In this document: one piece after another, positions 1-5,321 of the stretch
Position numbering within the stretch: the first letter of the stretch is position 1
How the letters are laid out: every line of letters starts with the position of its first letter
Assembly: GCA_021736565.1 (NCBI GenBank)
Contig: JAIPFO010000086.1
Location: 1-11,126 of the forward strand
Direction: 5' to 3'
Length of the DNA: 11,126 nucleotides
Source: Phycisphaerae bacterium
GTDB lineage: Bacteria; Planctomycetota; Phycisphaerae; Sedimentisphaerales; SM23-30
The notes under the pieces: model-generated
The model's database searches: none
Seen by the model: the letters and a program-made list of their open reading frames with translations, nothing else
Told to the model about the DNA's origin: nothing
Position numbers and translations under genes: made by a program

Positions 1-39
1 CTTAAATTCTGCCGAATGATTCGTTCGTGCTTTCTTCAT
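1..39 (-). CDS. IS3-family transposase OrfA, N-terminal fragment (runs off the window)
   Basis: Read on the minus strand from the ATG at 39 down to base 1, the frame is open and gives MKKARTNHSAEFK. This is the characteristic beginning of the small OrfA protein of IS3-family elements, which carries a helix-turn-helix that binds the element's ends; family members typically begin with a few basic residues followed by N-H-S-x-E-F-K. A consensus ribosome-binding site (AGGAG, plus-strand 47-51) lies 7 nt before the ATG, which supports this start. In the family OrfA is followed by OrfB, the DDE integrase, made by -1 frameshifting; both would lie to the left of the window. Only 13 codons are visible, so the call rests on this N-terminal motif and the neighbouring IS-like terminus at 111-136. 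Whether the element is intact cannot be judged. Confidence 0.7.
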   Translation of the reverse strand, partial: MKKARTNHSAEFK

Positions 40-110
40 AATCTGTCTCCTGATTGTCATAAGTCCTGTATATAGTAACATTTATCAGAAAACAAATCCA
101 CCTTAGTTAT

Positions 111-136
111 GCGCCCAGTTTTTGGGGAGTATTATA
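111..136 (-). repeat. Candidate terminal inverted repeat of the IS3-family element
   Basis: On the plus strand this is GCGCCCAGTTTTTGGGG followed by AGTATTATA. The C-rich block, A-tract and CTGG arrangement, seen on the minus strand, is like IS3-family terminal repeats. Only one copy is in the window, so it cannot be confirmed as an inverted repeat. Confidence 0.4.
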
Positions 137-221
137 GAGGACGCAAACTGTAGTATAATATTCATTGAAATTTATAAGCTATTATTGGCATTTGTGTCAT
201 TGTTGACGCAGTGGTCCATCT

Positions 222-255
222 ACCCTTTTGGAATTTTGTCCAAAAGGGTTTTTTT
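222..255 (+). terminator. Rho-independent terminator with no visible upstream gene
   Basis: An 11-bp perfect stem, ACCCTTTTGGA (222-232) with TCCAAAAGGGT (239-249), encloses a 6-nt loop and leads into a run of seven T (249-255). It terminates rightward transcription; there is no matching T-run on the other side. No plus-strand gene is visible before it, because the preceding sequence is the IS end. It may be the terminator of a gene now separated from its end by the IS, or of a short RNA between about 137 and 255. Confidence 0.8.
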
Positions 256-692
256 ATAGTCAGCGTTCTGGATAGTTATAAAACATACACATTCCTTGGA
301 TGTTCTGGGCAGCCATGTATGAAATAGTGCATTTTTCGGGCCTTCCAGATTATTAATTTCATATTATTGTTAAAAAACTTTGCTTATTATTTACATAAAT
401 GCTTTTAATATAGACATTTATGTTTTATATTTCTTTTGTCCCACCCAAAATCTTCACTAAAGAAATTCGGACCTTATGGACGATATGTCATTTGGCTTTA
501 CGCTGAATCACGCGTTACAGAGGAATGTAGCGACTTTTTTTTGAGATGGCATATGATGCCGGCATTTTATAAAGGGATTTTTTAACCTCATATGGGGTGG
601 CCTAAAAAAAATAATAAATATTTCCTTAGCTAAGTGATTCAAAAGGCCGATAAATAAGTGGAGAAAGAGAAAACCAAGCGTTAAGTTAGATA
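256..692. other. A/T-rich intergenic stretch without a convincing gene
   Basis: No open frame on either strand looks like a real protein. The stretch contains an inverted repeat at 393-423, a 22-codon plus-strand frame at 476-544 with a poor ribosome-binding site, a T8 run (535-542) that ends it, the 10-bp palindrome ATGCCGGCAT (556-565) and the 10-bp palindrome CTTAGCTAAG (625-634). Promoters for the first lipoprotein gene would be expected in its right half, but no clear -35/-10 pair could be picked out. Confidence 0.5.
393..423. repeat. 9-bp perfect inverted repeat
   Basis: ACATAAATG (393-401) is exactly complementary to CATTTATGT (415-423), with a 13-nt spacer. The stem is entirely weak A/T-rich pairs apart from two G/C pairs, and a T-rich stretch follows (424-438). 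It could be a weak terminator, a regulator site or chance in A/T-rich DNA. Confidence 0.4.
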
Positions 693-697
693 TTGGA

Positions 698-722
698 CCG
701 ATTCGACCAAGATAGGAGTCGG
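698..722 (+). promoter_or_regulatory. Hairpin over a strong ribosome-binding site in the leader of the first lipoprotein gene
   Basis: CCGATTC (698-704) pairs with GAGTCGG (716-722, one T-G wobble). The loop and 3' arm contain the Shine-Dalgarno sequence AGGAG (714-718), which sits 7 nt before ATG 726. The frame opened at 726 runs without a stop into the lipoprotein gene (882-1982). Either 726 is the true start, giving a 52-residue extension before the signal peptide, or this is a leader with its own translation signal. The codons between 726 and 881 (AGG, GGA, CCA, GTA, ACA, TCA) differ from those of the gene body, which favours a leader. Confidence 0.35.
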
Positions 723-881
723 CTTATGCAAGCAATCACCCTTGGGGCAAACAAGCCAGGACAGGATGTCCGGCATTACAGGGACCAGCAGATGGACGTA
801 TCACCAACATGCCGGGGGCAGGTATATGTTGAGTGTGAAAATGAGGGAACCACGATTGGTTTCTTTCGAAGGTTGGGCACA

Positions 882-1982
882 TTGAAATCATATAGCAAAA
901 TATTAGTTATCATCATATCGGGCATGTTTTTTCTTACTTCAGGGTGCCAGAAGCCAGTCGAGACGGTTTCTAAGGCCCATTCGTCATCGGTGGAGATGGG
1001 TCTTTATGCGGATCTGGGTAGTTATGACCCGGTTCGTTTTAATGCGACGCCGTTTTCATCTTTGAGTCAGCACAGTTATTGCGAAGAAGGTGGTGATTTT
1101 GACCCTGATATTACTCAGGATGGGAAATGGATCGTGTTTAGTTCATTACGGCACGCTCCGAATCCTGATTTGTATATAAAACAGGTAAACGGTCGGACCG
1201 CGACTCGATTGACCAGTGACCCTGCCAGTGAGATCCAGCCCTGTTTTTCGCCTGGTGGTGACAAAGTGGCCTTTACCAGTAATCGCTCGGGTAGCTGGGA
1301 TATCTGGGTGGTGGGTGTTGATGGCAGCAATCCGACCCGTCTTACCAGTGGTATTAGTAACGATATTCACCCTTCATGGTCTCCCGATAGCAAGCAGCTT
1401 GTCTATTGTTCGTATGGGCCACGATCAAGTCAATGGGAGCTCTGGCTGGTCGATGTGACTAATCCGGGGACCAAGAAGATGGTGGGCTACGGCCTCTACC
1501 CGGAATGGTCGCCCAGTAAGACCAGTAATAAAATAGCATTTCAGCTTCCACGATACCGAGGCAGCCAATGGTTTAGTATCTGGACGGTGGATATTGTCAA
1601 TGGTGAAGCCAAATATCCCACGGAGATCATCAGTAATGTCAGTTATGCCTGTATCAGTCCCACCTGGGCCCCTGATGGCAAGTCCATAGCATACTGTACC
1701 GTAGGGAAAGATGTTTATGAAAAAACAGACCCCACCGCGACGAAGGTTTCGGGAGAAGATATCTGGATGATTGGTCTGGATGGTCGTAATAACCATCGTT
1801 TGACCGCCAGTGACGCGTCGGACTATAGTCCGACCTGGTCGTCGGACGGCCGGGTTTATTTTTGCTCTGACCGTCAATATATAGACAATATCTGGTCTGC
1901 CAAGCCGCAGGGGATTGATTATGAAACTGAAACACCGGTGGAGTTGAGTCAACATCCTCAATCGGGCATCGTTGCTAATTAG
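882..1982 (+). CDS. PD40/TolB-like six-bladed beta-propeller lipoprotein
   Basis: Probable periplasm-facing lipoprotein consisting almost entirely of WD40-like PD40 repeats, the fold of the C-terminal half of TolB. From the TTG at 882 it has 366 residues. Residues 2-22 form a lipoprotein signal peptide (KSYSK, hydrophobic ILVIIISGMFFL, then LTSG before Cys22). Propeller repeats with the PD40 signature (x-P-x-W/F-S-P-D-G-K-x-I-x-Y/F, then D-I-W, D-G and R-L-T) begin near residues 74, 118, 162, 206, 259 and 315, fitting six blades. The N-terminal TolB domain is absent here. The TTG start was chosen because it places the signal peptide at the N-terminus and has GAAGG 9 nt upstream; the alternative ATG 726 has a stronger ribosome-binding site but would bury the signal peptide. 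Such propellers bind proteins or carbohydrates; the partner is unknown. The next gene, a CsgG/LpoB-like lipoprotein, may work with it. Confidence 0.8.
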   Translation: MKSYSKILVIIISGMFFLTSGCQKPVETVSKAHSSSVEMGLYADLGSYDPVRFNATPFSSLSQHSYCEEGGDFDPDITQDGKWIVFSSLRHAPNPDLYIKQVNGRTATRLTSDPASEIQPCFSPGGDKVAFTSNRSGSWDIWVVGVDGSNPTRLTSGISNDIHPSWSPDSKQLVYCSYGPRSSQWELWLVDVTNPGTKKMVGYGLYPEWSPSKTSNKIAFQLPRYRGSQWFSIWTVDIVNGEAKYPTEIISNVSYACISPTWAPDGKSIAYCTVGKDVYEKTDPTATKVSGEDIWMIGLDGRNNHRLTASDASDYSPTWSSDGRVYFCSDRQYIDNIWSAKPQGIDYETETPVELSQHPQSGIVAN

Positions 1983-2055
1983 GGCGTCCGGGTCATTATT
2001 GTTGTTGAATGGCATTTTCAGTATTTTAAAAATGGATATGCGATAATAAAACCGA

Positions 2056-2069
2056 TTTTTGACGTGGGC
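2056..2069 (+). repeat. 14-nt intergenic direct repeat, copy 1 (TTTTTGACGTGGGC)
   Basis: TTTTTGACGTGGGC recurs exactly at 4816-4829. Both copies lie downstream of a gene (after the propeller lipoprotein and after the recombinase) and both are followed within 9-35 nt by ATTATAAAAAAA. TTGACG resembles a -35 hexamer, but no -10 element lies at proper spacing at either site. Confidence 0.4.
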
Positions 2070-2167
2070 ATTACAATTATAAAAAAAACGTTTTAGGGAA
2101 GCCAGTTGATCGCTGGCGCGGCCCAGGGAAGGGCTGAGAATAATATTATAGCCGGAGGCTTAGAAAA

Positions 2168-2929
2168 GTGAATAGAGAATGGATCTGTTTGGAACGTTGT
2201 GGCAAATCGCTTTGGAAGACGGTATTGCTTACTGTGACTTTCGCGTTATTAACCATATTGGTTGGGGCGGGTTGTACATCCGGGTCATCGGATAAATGGC
2301 TTTTTCGCAATCCTTATTTTCCGGAGAAATGGACACTGGCCGTCGTACCATTTACGAATCTTTCCGGATCGGACGCACTGGATACAGATGCCGTTACCGA
2401 CGAGTTTTATACCGAACTGCAGCAAATCGGAGACGATAGTGGCATACAGGTTATCCCCTATAATCGGGTTCTGTCCGCCATGCACCGATTGCAGATCGAG
2501 AAACTCAATGAGTCTGATGTCACCGCCCTGGCCGAAACTTTAGGGGTAGACGCAATCATCGTTGGGACGATTAGTCGCTATGATCCATATCCCCCCCCCT
2601 TAGTGGGCATGATCGTGCAGTTATATGATCGAAAGGATTTCAGGGCGCTACCCTCTGCCGATCATATCAATCCGGGAGACCTGGCGCGTCAGGGCAAGTC
2701 GCTTGACCTTCGCTCGTCACCGGACCTGAAGCCGACCACTATGGTTATCCGGATAATGGATGCAGGCGATAATGATGTGATTGAGCGAATTAAGCAGTAT
2801 GCCCGGGAGAAAGGTGCAATGAAATCACCCTCAGGCTGGGAAACCTATAAGACCAGTCGTAACTACTTGAAATTTGTTTCTCATGAAGTTATTGGTGAAC
2901 TGCTGGCCCTTCAGAAGACAAAATTGTGA
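2168..2929 (+). CDS. CsgG/LpoB-like lipoprotein with a TolB-N type fold
   Basis: A 253-residue predicted lipoprotein starting at GTG 2168, with GGAGG 9 nt upstream. Residues 12-36 are a basic then hydrophobic signal peptide ending VGAG before Cys36; the Gly at -3 makes the lipobox slightly atypical. Residues 56-140 have the pattern of the CsgG/LpoB/GNA1162-like superfamily: a strand LAVVPFTNLSG, a helix with T-D-E-F-Y-T-E-L, a second strand IQVIPYNRVL, then LAETLGVDAIIVGTISRY. Members are outer-membrane-associated lipoproteins: curli export pore, penicillin-binding-protein activators, flagellar or pilus accessory proteins. The region after residue 150 does not match a family I recognise. A run of nine C (2591-2599) encodes three prolines at about 142-144 and could slip. 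It follows the propeller lipoprotein by 185 nt and may be co-transcribed with it. The exact role is unknown. Confidence 0.75.
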   Translation: MNREWICLERCGKSLWKTVLLTVTFALLTILVGAGCTSGSSDKWLFRNPYFPEKWTLAVVPFTNLSGSDALDTDAVTDEFYTELQQIGDDSGIQVIPYNRVLSAMHRLQIEKLNESDVTALAETLGVDAIIVGTISRYDPYPPPLVGMIVQLYDRKDFRALPSADHINPGDLARQGKSLDLRSSPDLKPTTMVIRIMDAGDNDVIERIKQYAREKGAMKSPSGWETYKTSRNYLKFVSHEVIGELLALQKTKL

Positions 2930-3009
2930 TGCACGCATTTATTGTGGCGAGCAATTGGACAGATTGATTTATGACACTGATTTAATATTAAGGGAACTTG
3001 TAACTCTTT

Positions 3010-3054
3010 TGCGTAACAAGGCGATTACGCAGCGAAAGGTATCCTTGGGATACC
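3010..3054 (+). promoter_or_regulatory. Two tandem perfect hairpins before the small hypothetical gene
   Basis: TGCGTAA (3010-3016) pairs with TTACGCA (3025-3031) around an 8-nt loop, and GGTATCC (3038-3044) pairs with GGATACC (3048-3054) around a 3-nt loop. They are 6 nt apart and end 9 nt before the ribosome-binding site AAGGAG (3064-3069). No T-run follows, so this is not an intrinsic terminator. It could be a structured 5' leader, an mRNA-stability element or a regulator-binding site. It matches no riboswitch core that I recognise. Confidence 0.45.
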
Positions 3055-3080
3055 CGGGCAATTAAGGAGTAATTATTATT

Positions 3081-3395
3081 ATGCCGGAGAAAAAATTTCA
3101 AAACTCGCTTCCAGTGGTCCCCACGGGAAGGCACAAGGAATTGTCTTTAAATAAAGATAATGAGCTCTTCGTTTTTCGTTACAATAAGGGAAGCGAGGAA
3201 AATGTGCTAGACGCATTTATCGACATGGCCAATACCCATGAGAATAACTTTGACTGGTTCGATGCGGCGGTTTTGAGTTTTCAACTCAGTAAGAATCTGG
3301 TTGAAGAAGCCGATAAGTTGCTTTGTGACGAGAGTAAGGCTTTTCGAGAAGATCTCGCTGAATCTCAGGATAATATCCCTTGGAAAATACCATGA
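3081..3395 (+). CDS. Small acidic protein of unknown function
   Basis: A 104-residue soluble protein beginning at ATG 3081, with an 11-nt gap after the strong site AAGGAG (3064-3069). It has no signal peptide or membrane segment. The first 25 residues look disordered. Residues 28-82 form the compact part: a strand-like LFVFRY, a helix rich in acidic residues (SEENVLDAFIDMANTHENNFDWFDAAVL can be seen in pieces as SEENVLDAFIDMA and FDWFDAAVL), then SFQLSKNLVEEADKLL. The central N-x-F-D-W-F-D-A-A motif is a good signature for a search. The style resembles short conserved hypotheticals of planctomycetes, but I cannot name a family. It stands alone between hairpins upstream and a 292-nt gap before the recombinase. 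Function is not inferred. Confidence 0.7.
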   Translation: MPEKKFQNSLPVVPTGRHKELSLNKDNELFVFRYNKGSEENVLDAFIDMANTHENNFDWFDAAVLSFQLSKNLVEEADKLLCDESKAFREDLAESQDNIPWKIP

Positions 3396-3687
3396 AAAAC
3401 AAGGCTAAAAGATATTAAAAAAGGCCTTTATTGGCGTGAGAACATTTATCGCGTTGATAGGGTGAATTAGTTGAAACGAATACCTTTTAATCCTCGCATT
3501 AGGAAATTCGAAATGTAGCTCAGAAAAAAATTCTGACTGAAGGAATCCCAAAAATATAGTCTTCTGATAATCCATTGTGACCCCTATGGCCATCAGATTC
3601 TGTTGCTGATTCGGAATTGACCGAGCAGTGGTGTTCCATTTCGATGGGTAGTAACTATTGGACTTTCGCCGTGAGAACACGATAGCT

Positions 3688-4743
3688 ATGCAAGATAATA
3701 AACTTATCCAGGAATTTATAGAATATTTAAATTATGAAAAGCACTTTTCATCGCATACCGTGAAGTGTTATTCAGCAGACCTGAGGCAATTTGTTGGTTT
3801 CCTAGTAACCGCTCGGGCTGGAAGTGATCCGGAGGTTTCTCCAAATGCTGACAGTTCTGTTTCCGCTGAAGCCGTTGCTTACGGGAATAGTCATGCTGAA
3901 TCAGTAGCCACCGCAATTGCAACAGATACCCAAAACAGCGATGAAATGCTTCTGGATGTCGACGTGAATACACTTCGGTCATTTCTGTCGCATTTGAATG
4001 AATTGAACTATTCGAAGACGACTTCGGCACGGAAGCTGGCCACGTTGCGGAGTTTTTATAAATTCCTGGTACGTCGTGGCCACGTTGCGAGCAGTCCGGT
4101 GGTCTCAATTCGGACACCAAGGCAAGAAAAGCGATTACCGCGATGTCTTGAACCTGAGCAGATCAGTACGCTGTTGAATTGTCCGGAGACCGACAATCTT
4201 CTGGGGTCACGTGATCGGGCTATTCTGGAGACGCTCTACAGCAGTGGTCTGCGGGTTAGCGAACTGGTCGGATTAGACCTCCGGGACGTGGATTTTTTGG
4301 GGGAGGGTTTGCACCTCAGAGGCAAAGGTAAGAAGGAGCGGCTCTCGCCGATTGGTTCTTCGGCCCTGCAATCCATACAGCGATACCTGACCCATCGGGA
4401 CGCGGACCTGCGTAAGGAAAAATTTGATCCCAATGCGTTATTCATTAACAAGCACGGCCAACGGTTAAGTACCCGTTCTGTTCGTCGGAAGTTGGATAAA
4501 TATTTGCGGCAGGCGGGGTTGGACCCGCGTATCAGTCCTCATACGTTGCGGCATAGTTTTGCGACGCATATGCTGAACAATGGTGCGGACCTTCGAGTCG
4601 TCCAGGAACTTCTGGGTCATCGATCGCTGAGTACCACCCAAATTTATACACACTTGACCACAAATAAGATGAAAAAGGTCTATGAGGAGTCCCACCCCCG
4701 GGCCCAGGAGGACTATCATCCGGAAGGATGGAACCGGTCGTAA
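3688..4743 (+). CDS. XerC/XerD-type tyrosine recombinase
   Basis: Site-specific recombinase of the tyrosine (phage-integrase) family, 351 residues from ATG 3688. XerC/XerD resolve chromosome dimers at dif sites next to the division septum. The N-terminal SAM-like DNA-binding domain spans about 3-145 (IQEFIEYLNYEKHFSSHTVK to SARKLATLRSFYKFLVRRG). The catalytic domain carries all six expected residues: Arg189 (SGLRVSEL), Lys213 (GKGKKERL), His285 and Arg288 (HTLRHSFATHML), His311 (LLGHRSLS) and Tyr320 (IYTHL). The spacings equal those of E. coli XerD. It is about 50 residues longer than usual because of a Ser/Ala/Asp-rich insertion at about 45-86 within the N-terminal domain. The ATG was chosen over an upstream TTG (3658) because homology begins at MQDNKLIQEF; the ribosome-binding site is weak. 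Which of XerC or XerD it is cannot be settled here. A solitary housekeeping recombinase is more likely than an integrase, as no phage genes adjoin it. Confidence 0.92.
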   Translation: MQDNKLIQEFIEYLNYEKHFSSHTVKCYSADLRQFVGFLVTARAGSDPEVSPNADSSVSAEAVAYGNSHAESVATAIATDTQNSDEMLLDVDVNTLRSFLSHLNELNYSKTTSARKLATLRSFYKFLVRRGHVASSPVVSIRTPRQEKRLPRCLEPEQISTLLNCPETDNLLGSRDRAILETLYSSGLRVSELVGLDLRDVDFLGEGLHLRGKGKKERLSPIGSSALQSIQRYLTHRDADLRKEKFDPNALFINKHGQRLSTRSVRRKLDKYLRQAGLDPRISPHTLRHSFATHMLNNGADLRVVQELLGHRSLSTTQIYTHLTTNKMKKVYEESHPRAQEDYHPEGWNRS

Positions 4744-4772
4744 CTGACACCTTCGCCCTACGGCTTTGAACT

Positions 4773-4810
4773 CGTTTTCCGTATCAAAAGTTTGATTTTC
4801 GATACGAACG
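4773..4810. repeat. Imperfect inverted repeat downstream of the recombinase
   Basis: CGTT (4773-4776) with AACG (4807-4810), then CGTATC (4780-4785) with GATACG (4801-4806), then AAAA with TTTT around a bulged C, enclose a 6-nt loop. A T-rich stretch (4811-4820) follows. It may contribute to termination after the recombinase or be an operator. Confidence 0.4.
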
Positions 4811-4815
4811 TTTCC

Positions 4816-4829
4816 TTTTTGACGTGGGC
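4816..4829 (+). repeat. 14-nt intergenic direct repeat, copy 2 (TTTTTGACGTGGGC)
   Basis: Exact second copy of the element at 2056-2069, again in a gap after a gene and followed 35 nt later by ATTATAAAAAAA (4863-4874). Confidence 0.4.
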
Positions 4830-4876
4830 GGCATAGTCGAACCTGCCCTGATAATATTTATCATTATAAAAAAACC

Positions 4877-4923
4877 AATGCCAGAAGTCGCTTTTTTGGA
4901 TAAATGTGACTTTTGGCATTTTT
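4877..4923 (+). terminator. Rho-independent terminator after the recombinase gene
   Basis: A 15-bp stem (4877-4891 with 4906-4920, two G-U pairs, core AATGCCA/TGGCATT and AAGTC/GACTT) encloses a 14-nt loop and leads into a T-run (4919-4923). A run of A before the stem (4868-4874) would give T's on the other strand, so it may act in both directions. Confidence 0.75.
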
Positions 4924-5273
4924 AGTGGTGTTTTTCAGGGGGGTGACTTTCTCGCTTATATTTACGATAAATCCTTTTTTAGCAAGGCTTTATTGCGGTC
5001 CATGACGAAAGGGCACTTTCGTATACAACCCTGAAGAAAGTACAAACAAACCGCCCTGCATTCTGGCCGTCCTGCGATTTAACTCCTAGAATCTGTCGCA
5101 GGTTAAAAAGTACGAAAGTACTTCCGGGCTAATTATAAATGAAAAAAATGATAATTAGAATTTACTTGTTATTTTGATGAGTATACTCTATTAATAGTTG
5201 AAGTAAGTTCTCTCCCTTCTGGAGTGGGGCAAATAAATACTGCAATCAACTTAACGTATATAGCGGATTACTT
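4924..5273. other. Gene-free stretch dense in hairpins upstream of the PAS-GAF-receiver gene
   Basis: No convincing gene. Perfect inverted repeats follow one another: ACGAAAG/CTTTCGT (5005-5022, 4-nt loop), CCTGCGA/TCGCAGG (5071-5102, 18-nt loop), AAGTAC/GTACTT closed by a GAAA tetraloop (5108-5123), CTAATTAT/ATAATTAG (5129-5158, 14-nt spacer) and the 10-bp palindrome GAGTATACTC (5179-5188). Inside the second hairpin TTTAAC (5078-5083) can also pair with GTTAAA (5102-5107), as in an H-type pseudoknot. TATACT (5182-5187) could be a -10 hexamer, but its -35 is poor. This could be a structured leader, a small RNA, or a cluster of regulator sites. Confidence 0.4.
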
Positions 5274-5321
5274 ATGGAAGCAGATTCTTGTTCATCACAA
5301 CGTTATGCAGGACAGCAAAGT

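Larger units (their letters stand above)
1..136 (-). mobile_element. Left end of an IS3-family insertion sequence
   Basis: The stretch holds the OrfA start (39), its ribosome-binding site (47-51) and, about 70-100 nt upstream of the ATG, a sequence that reads on the minus strand as TACTCCCCAAAAACTGGGCGC (split here as TACTCCCC, AAAAACTGGG, CGC). That resembles the C-rich, A5 then CTGG inner part of many IS3-family terminal inverted repeats. The distance from OrfA start to the element end is normal for the family. The exact outer boundary is uncertain: canonical ends begin with 5'-TG on the outward strand, and none is seen exactly here, so the end could lie a few bases either side of 136. The opposite end and the target-site duplication lie outside the window. 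Confidence 0.5.

Noticed and set aside
476..544. 22-codon frame (MDDMSFGFTLNHALQRNVATFF begins here)
   Set aside because: It looks slightly protein-like, but the ribosome-binding site is poor, it ends in a T-run, and nothing else supports expression. It may be a gene remnant.
726..881. Possible riboswitch (c-di-GMP-like) in the leader, suggested by GGGGCAAAC and a GGACAGGATGTCC inverted repeat
   Set aside because: The conserved GEMM core and its tetraloop-receptor arrangement are not found in the right order.
1425..2015. 196-codon minus-strand open frame
   Set aside because: It lies opposite the PD40 propeller gene, has no family resemblance and is explained by the codon usage of the gene on the plus strand.
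2874..3065. 63-codon plus-strand frame after the CsgG/LpoB-like gene
   Set aside because: It overlaps the end of that gene out of frame, has no ribosome-binding site and its sequence is unlike a protein; it also covers the tandem hairpins.
3405..3680. 91-codon minus-strand open frame between the small gene and the recombinase
   Set aside because: No recognisable motif, no good ribosome-binding site, and it overlaps the presumed promoter and leader of the recombinase. It cannot be fully excluded.
4819..4855. Promoter made of TTGACG and GATAAT downstream of the recombinase
   Set aside because: The hexamers are 25 nt apart, too far for a normal sigma-70 promoter.
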